From Ancylomarina sp963977525 (GTDB lineage Bacteria > Bacteroidota > Bacteroidia > Bacteroidales > Marinifilaceae), in NCBI GenBank assembly GCA_963977525.1, contig CAXBPC010000005.1, forward strand, positions 62,001-126,000: a stretch of 64,000 bases of DNA. The letters run 5' to 3'. A model generated the notes under the pieces. The model was given only the letters and a program-made list of their open reading frames with translations. It ran no database searches and was not told the DNA's origin. The number at the start of each line of letters is the position of its first letter. Positions within the stretch are counted from its first letter, which is position 1. The position numbers and the translations under genes are program-made. This document shows positions 41,909 through 49,751 of the stretch, one piece after another.

Positions 41909-44344
41909 TTAGATCTTATAGATAGGAGAATGTTTTTCTGGGTTACTCTCTCTCATTATGTCATAGATAATTTCAAATACATCCTCTGCATTAGGATTCG
42001 AGAAATAATCACCATCAGTGCCATATGCAGGGCGGTGGTCTTTAGCCGTTATTGTTATAGGCTCAGCATCTAAATGGAAATATGCTTTCTGTTCTTCTAG
42101 AACTTTTTGCATCATAAATGCTGTTGCTCCTCCAGGTACATCTTCATCGAAGAAAACGATTCGATTAGTCTTTTTCACCGATTCAACAATCATGTGATTA
42201 ACATCGAAAGGAAGAAGGGTTTGTACATCGATAAGTTCAACTGAAATATCAAACTCCTTAAGCTGCTTAACCGCATCTTCAGCAATTTTTATACAAGAGC
42301 CATAGGTAACTAAAGTTAAATCAGTTCCTTCTTCTAGAACTTCTGGAATACCAAGAGGTGTTTTAAACTCTGCAAGGTTGTCTGGCATCATTTCTTTAAG
42401 CCTGTAACCATTTAGAGGTTCAATTACCAAAGCAGGCTCATCGGCTTCCATAAGTGTATTATATAGGCCTGCAGCTTTAGTCATGTTACGAGGAACACAA
42501 ACATGAATGCCTCGAATAGAATTAATCACCATACTTAGAGGAGAGCCTGAATGCCAAATACCTTCAAGACGGTGTCCTCGAGTACGGATAATGACTGGAG
42601 CTTTTTGTCCTCCTTTAGTTCTGTATTGTAGAGTTGCTAAATCATCACTCATTGTTTGTAGAGCATACAACAAATAGTCAAAATACTGAATCTCTGCAAT
42701 TGGTCTCAGTCCTCGCATAGCTAATCCAATTCCCTGTCCAAGAATTGTAGCTTCGCGAATACCTGTGTCAGAGACTCTTAATTCGCCATATTTTTCTTGC
42801 ATGCCTTCTAAACTCTGATTCACACCACCAATAAAGCCAGTGTCTTCACCAAAAGTTAATAATAGAGGGTATTTGCTAAATAGCTGATCAAAATTATCAC
42901 GAAGAATTTCTCTACCATTCACAATTTTTGATGTGTCAGAATATATCGGTTTAACCGCCGGTATTTTTGAGATCTGCTTATCTGTTTCACTGTATAAATG
43001 TGAACTGTAGCGCTTATGGTTTTCTTCAATAGTATCTTTTAACCACTGCTGTAGTTGAGATTTTAGTGGTTTAAAAGTAGCACATGAACTACAGATATGG
43101 CGTAATATTTTTTTAGCCGAGCTAACGTTATCTTTTCTTATAGGATGAATGACCTTTTTTAGGTCATTTACAATAGAATCAATACGTTCTGTTTTTTTAC
43201 AATTACAAGCTGAAGCTTTTACAAGCTCAACCAATTCATCACGCTCTTTCTTTATCGGTGTGATAAAAGTTTTCCAAGCTTGCTTTTTAGCTTCTTTTAC
43301 GATATTAATACATTCTTCTTCTATAGAAATTAATTGCTCTTTAGTGCCAAGTTCCATATCGAGTATCCACTCACGCATCTTTTTGATAGGATCATATTCT
43401 AGTTCCCATTTAAGACGTTCTTCAGTTTTGTAACGCTCGTGCGACCCAGAAGTTGAGTGACCCTGTGGTTGAGTCATCTCCACAACATGAAATAATGTTG
43501 GGATATGATTTTCACGACATTTTGGTACACCTTCGGCATACATTTTACAAAGCTCTGGATAGTCCCAACCTTTAGCCTTATAGATATGGTAGCCATCACC
43601 ATTTTCATCAATTTCAAATCCTTTAAGAACTTCAGAGATATTTGATTTGGTCGTTTGGTATTTGTTAGGAACTGATATTCCCCAACCATCATCCCATACA
43701 CTCATTGCCATAGGAACCTTTAAAACACCAGCGGCATTTATTGTTTCCCAAAAATGACCTTCAGATGTACTTGAGTCACCAATGGTTCCAAAAGCAACTT
43801 CGTTTCCTTTATCAGAGAATTCTGAAAAACCATGTAATTCCTTATTCTGTCTAAATATTTTAGAAGCGTAAGCTAAACCTAAAAGGCGTGGCATTTGTCC
43901 AGCAGTAGGAGAAATGTCTGGAGATGAATTTTTCTGCTCTGTCAAATTTTTCCAAGTCCCATCAGCGTTCAAACTTCTTGAAGCATAATGATTATTCATT
44001 AAACGCCCACCATTACCAGGGTTCTTATCTAATTGAGTTTCACCATAAAGTTGCGCAAAAAATTCTTCAGGAGTTAACATACCAGCCGCAAGCATAAATG
44101 TCTGGTCACGATAGTAACCTGATCGCCAATCACCATTTTTAAAATTCTTAGCCATGGCTATTTGAGCTAGCTCTTTACCATCTCCAAAAATTCCAAATTT
44201 AGCTTTACCTGTTAGGACTTCCTTTCGGCCTAAAAGACTTAGTTGACGACTTATATTTGCAATTCGGTAATCTTCTAGGACTTCGTTTTTGAAATCTTCG
44301 AATGAAATTTCCTTTTTAGTATTTTCCTTATATATTTCTGACAT
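41909..44344 (-). CDS. Fused branched-chain 2-oxoacid dehydrogenase E1 (alpha-beta)
   Basis: A thiamine-diphosphate-dependent decarboxylase combining E1-alpha and E1-beta in one chain of 811 residues from the ATG at 44344. The frame runs 45 codons further to an ATG at 44479, but those residues are unlike an E1 start and would overlap a TAAATTTG promoter element. The alpha part contains the cofactor motif GDSSTSEGHFWETIN. The beta part begins near LLTFGEDTGFIGGVNQ and includes VSDTGIREATILGQGIG and TRGHRLEGIWHSGSP. The two are joined by a linker of about 130 residues with a CNC and a CSSC cysteine pair. Such fusions supply branched-chain acyl-CoA in Bacteroidota. The E2 and E3 genes are not nearby. 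Pyruvate or another 2-oxoacid is possible. Confidence 0.85.
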   Translation of the reverse strand: MSEIYKENTKKEISFEDFKNEVLEDYRIANISRQLSLLGRKEVLTGKAKFGIFGDGKELAQIAMAKNFKNGDWRSGYYRDQTFMLAAGMLTPEEFFAQLYGETQLDKNPGNGGRLMNNHYASRSLNADGTWKNLTEQKNSSPDISPTAGQMPRLLGLAYASKIFRQNKELHGFSEFSDKGNEVAFGTIGDSSTSEGHFWETINAAGVLKVPMAMSVWDDGWGISVPNKYQTTKSNISEVLKGFEIDENGDGYHIYKAKGWDYPELCKMYAEGVPKCRENHIPTLFHVVEMTQPQGHSTSGSHERYKTEERLKWELEYDPIKKMREWILDMELGTKEQLISIEEECINIVKEAKKQAWKTFITPIKKERDELVELVKASACNCKKTERIDSIVNDLKKVIHPIRKDNVSSAKKILRHICSSCATFKPLKSQLQQWLKDTIEENHKRYSSHLYSETDKQISKIPAVKPIYSDTSKIVNGREILRDNFDQLFSKYPLLLTFGEDTGFIGGVNQSLEGMQEKYGELRVSDTGIREATILGQGIGLAMRGLRPIAEIQYFDYLLYALQTMSDDLATLQYRTKGGQKAPVIIRTRGHRLEGIWHSGSPLSMVINSIRGIHVCVPRNMTKAAGLYNTLMEADEPALVIEPLNGYRLKEMMPDNLAEFKTPLGIPEVLEEGTDLTLVTYGSCIKIAEDAVKQLKEFDISVELIDVQTLLPFDVNHMIVESVKKTNRIVFFDEDVPGGATAFMMQKVLEEQKAYFHLDAEPITITAKDHRPAYGTDGDYFSNPNAEDVFEIIYDIMRESNPEKHSPIYKI

Positions 44345-44421
44345 ACTCACGGTTAAAAATAAATAATAGTGGCATAAACTGTAAATGTTTACATTCTCAT
44401 GTATCATTTTGTTAGGCCAAT

Positions 44422-44429
44422 CAAATTTA
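44422..44429 (-). promoter_or_regulatory. TAnnTTTG element for the E1 dehydrogenase gene
   Basis: The minus strand reads TAAATTTG, giving a leader of about 70 nt to the ATG at 44344. It lies inside the longer alternative frame, which supports the shorter start. No good -33 box is visible. Confidence 0.35.
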
Positions 44430-44492
44430 GTGAGATTTATTCTAAATAAGAAGTCTTTGTTTGAATATTTAAGACTCATTTGTCTTAAATGA

Positions 44493-44523
44493 TTTGAAAT
44501 GTCTTTTGTAAATGGTACTTTTG
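44493..44523 (+). promoter_or_regulatory. Full Bacteroidota promoter for the small membrane protein gene
   Basis: TTTG (44493-44496), 19 bp, then TACTTTTG (44516-44523) match both the -33 and -7 boxes at standard spacing. Transcription would begin about 18 nt before the ATG at 44548. This is the best complete promoter match noticed in the window. Confidence 0.6.
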
Positions 44524-44547
44524 CCGTAAATATAAATATCTAGATTC

Positions 44548-44793
44548 ATGATTATAAAGCTCATTTTAGTAAGCGTTGTTCTTCTAGGGATAGGATTTAT
44601 TGGTTTTGCAATTACGATTCTTATCAAGAAAAACGGGCAATTCCCAGAAACTCATATTGGGAAAACAGAATTTCTGAAGAAGGAGGGAATTAGCTGTGCA
44701 ACATCGCAAGATAAGATTGAACAAGCTAAAGCCTTTAAGAAAGGACAGTATAAAAAGGATACAATTTTAGAAAAACAGCTTAGTAAATTATAG
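44548..44793 (+). CDS. Small single-helix membrane protein, conserved-looking
   Basis: An 81-residue protein with one N-terminal hydrophobic helix (about 4-25) and a polar, lysine-rich tail containing a single cysteine (ISCATSQDKIEQ). The pattern of helix, then KKNGQFPETHIG, then a lone cysteine recalls small membrane proteins of unknown function that I associate with Bacteroidota. A maturation role near the nqr/apbE genes is conceivable, but the four-cysteine signature of NqrM is not present, so this is only a guess. It has its own complete promoter and a hairpin downstream. Confidence 0.62.
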   Translation: MIIKLILVSVVLLGIGFIGFAITILIKKNGQFPETHIGKTEFLKKEGISCATSQDKIEQAKAFKKGQYKKDTILEKQLSKL

Positions 44794-44856
44794 CTCATTA
44801 AAGACCTAAGTTGTTTTATTTTATGACAATTAAATTTGTCGGTTAACAACATATAA

Positions 44857-44889
44857 AAACACCCTTTCAACAAAGTTGAGAGGGTGTTT
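44857..44889 (+). terminator. Hairpin after the small membrane protein gene
   Basis: AAACACCCTTTCAAC pairs with GTTGAGAGGGTGTTT across a short loop (one mismatch). The T tract after it is interrupted, so efficiency is uncertain. Confidence 0.65.
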
Positions 44890-44933
44890 CTATTTCTTGG
44901 TAAGTAGTTTTATCGAAACTTAAAATTAGATGG

Positions 44934-45215
44934 GGCAACTTGCAGAGGTATCTTTTTTTTGTGAAAACATCTTATGTAAGCTTACAAGGCATACTTTATA
45001 AAATGAAAATGATTCATGTTACATTACAAAGCACATTTTTAAATGGTAGAACATGCTTTGTAAGCTAGAATGGCATCCTTTCAAAAATAGAAATAGCGTG
45101 TGTAAGCTTACATAGTATACTTTCCAAAATAAAAATAGGCTTTGTAAGATTGCAAACTATGTTTTACAATGTGTTAATGCGCTTTGTAAGCTTACACAGT
45201 ATACTTTACGGAAAA
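44934..45215. repeat. Tandem array with an exact 42-bp period (about 6.7 copies)
   Basis: Copies begin at 44934 (degenerate), 44976, 45018, 45060, 45102, 45144 and 45186, each exactly 42 bp apart. The best-conserved part is the palindrome TGTAAGCTTACA, followed by a GTATACTTT-like block and an A-rich half. Copies 44976, 45102 and 45186 keep the palindrome intact; the others have diverged by substitution, never by insertion or deletion. One plus-strand frame reads a 14-residue repeat of the form VSL(Q/H)xILSKxKIxF, but a TAG at 45066 interrupts it and a TAA at 44901 precedes it. The array lies between the small membrane protein gene and the end of apbE. No spacer-like unique sequence exists, so it is not CRISPR. 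Confidence 0.85.
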
Positions 45216-45253
45216 AAAATCTGCCAAACAGAGAAGGATGTATAGCTTTTGAC

Positions 45254-46258
45254 TTATTTTAGAATCATGGCTTTAATCTTATTGCTTGAGTAGGTTTTAT
45301 AATTGCCATCTATATCGGTATATATGAAGTAAGCATCAAGATTTGGATCGTTTTCAACGATTGCTCTACTCTTTTCAAATCCCATTACCATAAATGCAGT
45401 TGCATAAGCATCGGCAGTCATGCAATCTGGAGCAATAACAGAGGCAGACAGGAGGCTGTGTTGCACCGGATAACCCAATTTTGGATCAATCGTATGAGCG
45501 TACTTCTTACCATCTTTAATATAAAACTGACGGTAATTACCTGAGGTAGCCATTGCGCCATCCTTCAAATTTAGAATATCCTGAATTTCTCTGTTTTTTA
45601 CTTCAGGGTCATCAATAGGTTGATCAATACCAACTCGCCAAGAGCGCTTCTTATTACTTACGCCTTTAACTCTTATCTCACCACCAATTTCAACCATATA
45701 GTTCAGAATACCTTTGCTTTCAAGAAACTCTGCGATAACATCAACGCCATAACCTTTTGCAATAGCACTTGGGTCAAACATGATTCTTGAATCTTCTTTC
45801 ACAACTTTGTGATTAAGTAATTTCACTTTCTGATACCCTACAATTTTGAGAAGACTATCCACAGGAATATTTTCTGGTTCTAATTTGTTTTTAAAACCAA
45901 ATCCCCAAGCATTTGCTAACGGGGCAATGGTCATATCGAAAGCACCATTTGTGATTTCTGATATTTCTATACTTCTCTTGAAAACTGTCTCGAAATAATG
46001 ATCGAGTGCAACAGTTGAGTCGTTGTTATTTACCCGTGATATGATAGATTCGGGCTTGTATGTTGAAAGAGAATGATCAAATTCATTCATTTTGACTTTA
46101 ACCTCTTCATGTAAATCTTCACCATTAGGGTTGTCGTAGATGATATGATAGATGGTTCCCCATATGTATCCCTCGTTAAACTGATATTCCGTTTGAGAAG
46201 GTTGACAAGCAACTAAAAATAGAGAGGCTAGTAGAAGTAGTTGAATTTTTTTAATCAT
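45254..46258 (-). CDS. apbE: FAD:protein FMN transferase
   Basis: A 334-residue lipoprotein (lipobox LFLVAC, lipidated Cys near residue 18) facing the periplasm. ApbE transfers FMN from FAD to a threonine of target proteins through a phosphoester bond. Conserved segments are MFDPSAIAKGYGVDVI, the IGGEIRVKG loop, ATSGNYRQFY and HTIDPKLGYPV, and the C-terminal metal-binding run DCMTADAYATAFMVMG. It lies downstream of nqrABCDEF on the same strand, separated by a terminator and a 100-bp gap. NqrB and NqrC both need covalent FMN, so they are its expected substrates. Length is typical. Confidence 0.93.
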   Translation of the reverse strand: MIKKIQLLLLASLFLVACQPSQTEYQFNEGYIWGTIYHIIYDNPNGEDLHEEVKVKMNEFDHSLSTYKPESIISRVNNNDSTVALDHYFETVFKRSIEISEITNGAFDMTIAPLANAWGFGFKNKLEPENIPVDSLLKIVGYQKVKLLNHKVVKEDSRIMFDPSAIAKGYGVDVIAEFLESKGILNYMVEIGGEIRVKGVSNKKRSWRVGIDQPIDDPEVKNREIQDILNLKDGAMATSGNYRQFYIKDGKKYAHTIDPKLGYPVQHSLLSASVIAPDCMTADAYATAFMVMGFEKSRAIVENDPNLDAYFIYTDIDGNYKTYSSNKIKAMILK

Positions 46259-46332
46259 GACAATTGAAGCTCAAATAATATTTGAATTATAATAGAATGT
46301 AAAGTTAAAAAATATTGCTCACCACAAGGCAT

Positions 46333-46361
46333 AAAAAAAGCCTCGGGAAATCCGAGGCTTT
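46333..46361 (-). terminator. Terminator of the nqr operon
   Basis: AAAGCCTCGG pairs with CCGAGGCTTT across 5 nt and is followed by seven T residues on the minus strand, directly after nqrF. It separates nqr from apbE transcription. Confidence 0.87.
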
Positions 46362-46371
46362 AAAATATTTA

Positions 46372-47628
46372 TCATCCAAAATCGTCAAAATCAACCATTT
46401 CGTCTGGTACACCTAAATCATACAGCATGCTTGTAACAGCTGAATTCATCATTGGAGGTCCACAAATGTAGAATTCGATATCTTCTGGCTCATCGTGATT
46501 TGCTAAATAGTTATCGTAGATCACCTTATGGATAAATCCAGTTGGTCCTTCCCAATTATCTTCAGGCTGTGGCTCAGAAAGAGCTAAGTGCCACTCGAAG
46601 TTAGGGAAATCAGCTGCAATAGCATCAAACTGATCAGCGTAAAATACTTCTTTTAATGAACGAGCACCATACCAGAAAGTAGCCTTACGACCAGTTTTCG
46701 CAGTGTGGAACAAGTGGAAGATATGTGAACGCATTGGAGCCATACCAGCACCACCACCAATAAACATCATCTCGTTATTGGTCTCTTTAATGAAGAACTC
46801 ACCATAAGGACCTGATATAGTCACCTTATCACCTGGCTTACGCGAGAAGATAAATGAAGAACAGATACCTGGGTTTACATTCATCCAGCCACCTTTTACA
46901 CGATCGAATGGAGGCGTTGCAATACGAATATTAAGCATTACAATATTTCCTTCGGCAGGATGGTTAGCCATTGAGTAAGCACGGTAAGTAGGCTCAGGGT
47001 TTTTCATGTTAAGATCAAACATCTTAAACTGTTCCCATTCGCCACGATACTCTTCTTCAATATCCATATCCTTAAAATCAACATCGATTTTAGGAACATC
47101 AATTTGAATGTATCCTCCTGATTTGAAATCAAGAATTTCACCATCTGGCAATTTCACAACGAACTCCTTAATAAAGGTTGCTACGTTACCGTTTGAAACC
47201 ACTTCACAATCCCATTTCTGAATACCCAGAATTTCTTGAGGTATCGACATGCTCATGTCTTCTTTTACTTTTACCTGACAAGCTAAACGCCAATTGGTTT
47301 GCGCCTCTTTACGAGTAAAGTAATCAACTTCAGTTGGAAGAATGCTACCTGCTCCGTCAAGAACTTGACATTTACACATTGCACATGTTCCACCACCACC
47401 ACAAGCTGATGGTAAGAAGATTTTTGCTGCACCTAAAGTGCCTAATAGGGTTTCACCTGGCTCTACAACCAATTGTTGATCGCCGCCATTGATATCAATC
47501 GTTACTTCTCCTGATGGAGTTAGTTTCTGCTTTGCAAATAAAAGTATAGAAACTAGAATCAGGGTTACAAGTAAGAAGACTAATATACTTATGGAAATAA
47601 TTGTTCCCTGTGTAGTTAATAGTATCAT
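46372..47628 (-). CDS. nqrF: Na+-translocating NADH:quinone reductase subunit F
   Basis: A 418-residue subunit that takes electrons from NADH. It has an N-terminal membrane helix (about 9-31), a 2Fe-2S ferredoxin domain with C76, C82, C85 and C117, then an FAD/NADH reductase domain with YRAYSMAN (FAD) and MFIGGGAGMAPMRSH (NADH), ending CGPPMMNSAV...DDFG. All expected motifs are present and the length is normal. It is the last gene of the nqr operon, but an unusual 112-bp gap with an AT-rich inverted repeat separates it from nqrE, while the other gaps in the operon are 7-24 bp. Confidence 0.97.
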   Translation of the reverse strand: MILLTTQGTIISISILVFLLVTLILVSILLFAKQKLTPSGEVTIDINGGDQQLVVEPGETLLGTLGAAKIFLPSACGGGGTCAMCKCQVLDGAGSILPTEVDYFTRKEAQTNWRLACQVKVKEDMSMSIPQEILGIQKWDCEVVSNGNVATFIKEFVVKLPDGEILDFKSGGYIQIDVPKIDVDFKDMDIEEEYRGEWEQFKMFDLNMKNPEPTYRAYSMANHPAEGNIVMLNIRIATPPFDRVKGGWMNVNPGICSSFIFSRKPGDKVTISGPYGEFFIKETNNEMMFIGGGAGMAPMRSHIFHLFHTAKTGRKATFWYGARSLKEVFYADQFDAIAADFPNFEWHLALSEPQPEDNWEGPTGFIHKVIYDNYLANHDEPEDIEFYICGPPMMNSAVTSMLYDLGVPDEMVDFDDFG

Positions 47629-47644
47629 CTCTATTCTAATTTAG

Positions 47645-47730
47645 AATTATGAATTAAGAGTTATAAATTTTTGAATGCTACCATTCTTATAACTCTTGTA
47701 ATTCTTAATTCATCATTTATAATTCTTAAT
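47645..47730. repeat. AT-rich inverted repeat between nqrE and nqrF
   Basis: Left arm 47645-47666 (GAATTAAGAG then TTATAA) faces a right arm starting TTATAACTCTT (47687-47697) and continuing TTAATTC; the inner GAATG-ctac-CATTC also pairs. The transcript could form a long imperfect hairpin. Similar AATTATGAATTAAGAATT-like intergenic sequence is familiar from Bacteroidota genomes, so it may be a dispersed repeat rather than a local invention. Confidence 0.6.
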
Positions 47731-47740
47731 TAACTTGAAC

Positions 47741-48358
47741 TTAGAGTTTGATACCCATGAAGCTCATAAAAGCAATTCCCATTAATCCTGTTACAATAAA
47801 TGTAATTCCTAATCCTCGCAATGGAGCTGGAACGTTTGAGTAACGAATTTTTTCGCGAATTGCCGCAAGACCTACAATGGCAAGCAACCAACCAATACCT
47901 GATCCGAGACCAAATGAAGTGGCTTCTGCAAGTGTAGGATAATCTCTTTCCTGTATGAAAAGTGATCCACCTAAAATTGCACAGTTCACAGCAATTAAAG
48001 GAAGGAAAATACCCAATGAAGAATAAAGTGCCGGAGCAAATTTCTCAACAACCATTTCAACCAACTGCACCATAGAAGCAATTACTGCAATAAACATGAT
48101 GAAACTTAAGAAACTTAAGTCAACATCAGCCATTGAAGAATCTAGCCATACGAGAGCACCTTCAGCCAAAATGTATTTGTTTAGCAAGTAGTTCATAGGA
48201 ACTGTAATTCCTAATACGAAAATTACAGCTATACCTAGTCCCATAGAAGTTTTTACAGTTTTAGAAACTGCAAGGTAAGAACACATTCCAAGGAAGAACG
48301 CGAACACCATGTTGTCGATAAAAATCGCCTTGATAAATATATTAATCAGATTTTCCAT
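47741..48358 (-). CDS. nqrE: Na+-translocating NADH:quinone reductase subunit E
   Basis: A 205-residue integral membrane subunit with six hydrophobic helices. Conserved segments include NMVFAFFLGMCSYLAVSKT with its cysteine, and LIAVNCAILGGSLFI with a second cysteine. These two cysteines, one in each inverted half, are part of the intramembrane iron centre shared by NqrD and NqrE. Length is normal. It follows nqrD by 20 bp. Confidence 0.96.
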   Translation of the reverse strand: MENLINIFIKAIFIDNMVFAFFLGMCSYLAVSKTVKTSMGLGIAVIFVLGITVPMNYLLNKYILAEGALVWLDSSMADVDLSFLSFIMFIAVIASMVQLVEMVVEKFAPALYSSLGIFLPLIAVNCAILGGSLFIQERDYPTLAEATSFGLGSGIGWLLAIVGLAAIREKIRYSNVPAPLRGLGITFIVTGLMGIAFMSFMGIKL

Positions 48359-48378
48359 GTTTCGATTTTTCTTTAAAA

Positions 48379-49020
48379 TTATGACTCAATCAATGACTTA
48401 TCACGAGATCTTTGCACCCAAATGATAATACCTACTGTAATTAAAGCCATTGGTGGAAGGATCATCATACCATTGTTTTGGTATCCCATATCGTAAAATG
48501 CTTGAGGAATTACTTTGAAACCATAAAGGGTTCCAGATCCTAATAATTCACGGAAGAAAGCTACAATTATCAGAATAATACCGTATCCGGCTGCATTACC
48601 AATACCATCTAGAAAAGCTGGCCAAGGTTTGTTACCAAGAGCAAATGCTTCTAGTCGACCCATAATAATACAGTTGGTGATAATAAGACCAACGAAAACT
48701 GAAAGTTGTTTACTTACATCGTAAGCAAAAGCTTTTAGAATTTGGTCTACAAGAATTACCAATGCTGCAACAATTACAAGTTGAACAATGATACGAATTC
48801 GTGAAGGAATAGTATTTCTAAGTAGTGAAACTATAACATTGGCAAGTGCCAATACAGCCATAACTGAAATCGACATTACCACTGCTGGCTCTACCTTTGC
48901 AGTTATCGCTAAGGCCGAACAGATACCCAATACCTGAATGGTAATCGGGTTATCGCTTCCCAACGGATTGGTCAGCAATTTTCGATTCTTAGCTGAGAAT
49001 AATGGTTCTTTATTGCTCAT
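48379..49020 (-). CDS. nqrD: Na+-translocating NADH:quinone reductase subunit D
   Basis: A 213-residue membrane subunit, six helices, homologous to NqrE. The family segments QVLGICSALAITAKVEPAVVM and FVGLIITNCIIMGRLEAFA carry the two cysteines that bind the intramembrane Fe centre. It follows nqrC by 7 bp and precedes nqrE by 20 bp. Subunit D is part of the sodium-translocating membrane core. Confidence 0.96.
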   Translation of the reverse strand: MSNKEPLFSAKNRKLLTNPLGSDNPITIQVLGICSALAITAKVEPAVVMSISVMAVLALANVIVSLLRNTIPSRIRIIVQLVIVAALVILVDQILKAFAYDVSKQLSVFVGLIITNCIIMGRLEAFALGNKPWPAFLDGIGNAAGYGIILIIVAFFRELLGSGTLYGFKVIPQAFYDMGYQNNGMMILPPMALITVGIIIWVQRSRDKSLIES

Positions 49021-49027
49021 CTTTATC

Positions 49028-49732
49028 TTATTTTGAAGATTTTAAAAACTTTTCATAACTGCTAAGGTTATCTTGAAGCATAGCTTCTAAACCTTTTGAA
49101 GTAACAGTACCACCAGACACAGCATCAAATGCATGTGGGTTATTTGAGGCAGTTCCTTTTACCAATTTGAGTGAAGTAAACATACCAGCTTGATTAAAAA
49201 TCTGTTTGCCAGTGAAAGGAGCAAGGAAATCTGCATTTGAAATTTCAGCACCTAAACCTGGTGTTTCACCTTGATGGTCGAACGTAGCACCAAAGATGGT
49301 TTTACGATCAGACTCCATAGAGATGAATCCCCAAATAGGACCCCACATACCTTTACCTCTAACAGGAATAATTAATTTTTCGCCAATACCTTCTTTGTTG
49401 AAAACAAAAACAGGAAGATTTCTTTCTGAAAGATCTTTCTTATTTTCTCTTTTCAAATTAACTTTAAAAGTTTTGGTTTTATCATTTGATCTCACTTCGC
49501 CTTCTGAATCTACGATGATTGCTTTTACAATGTACTTGTCGTAAAGTTCAACCGCATTGGCAGGAGTCGAAGCAACATTCACAGCCTTAAGAATGTTTTG
49601 CTTTTTCTCAATTTCTTTATTCATGTTTTGACGCTCTTTCAATGACAATGATGTGAAAGAAAGTACAGCCGCAACCACAACTACCATAATGGCAGCATAA
49701 AGAAATGTATATGTATTGCTTTGAGTATTCAT
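49028..49732 (-). CDS. nqrC: Na+-translocating NADH:quinone reductase subunit C
   Basis: A 234-residue subunit with one N-terminal helix (about 10-28) and a periplasmic FMN-binding domain. The flavinylation site reads DAVSGGTVTS (T209 as FMN acceptor); the usual form is SGAT, so alanine is replaced by glycine at 208. The acceptor threonine and the preceding serine and glycine are retained, so attachment of FMN by ApbE is still expected. Other conserved parts are GKGMWGPIWGFISM and GETPGLGAEIS. Spacing is 19 bp after nqrB and 7 bp before nqrD. Confidence 0.96.
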   Translation of the reverse strand: MNTQSNTYTFLYAAIMVVVVAAVLSFTSLSLKERQNMNKEIEKKQNILKAVNVASTPANAVELYDKYIVKAIIVDSEGEVRSNDKTKTFKVNLKRENKKDLSERNLPVFVFNKEGIGEKLIIPVRGKGMWGPIWGFISMESDRKTIFGATFDHQGETPGLGAEISNADFLAPFTGKQIFNQAGMFTSLKLVKGTASNNPHAFDAVSGGTVTSKGLEAMLQDNLSSYEKFLKSSK

Positions 49733-49751
49733 TTTCTAAACGTTTTATTAA

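Noticed and set aside
44345..44479. Upstream ATG (44479) as start of the fused E1 dehydrogenase
   Set aside because: The extra 45 residues resemble no E1 N-terminus and would place the TAAATTTG promoter element inside the coding region.
44934..45215. CRISPR array
   Set aside because: The units are contiguous 42-bp repeats with gradual divergence. There are no unique spacers between conserved repeats and no cas genes nearby.
44904..45239. Coding gene for a 14-residue repeat protein on the plus strand
   Set aside because: The frame is preceded by TAA at 44901 and interrupted by TAG at 45066, with no good start codon. At most it is a decayed gene.
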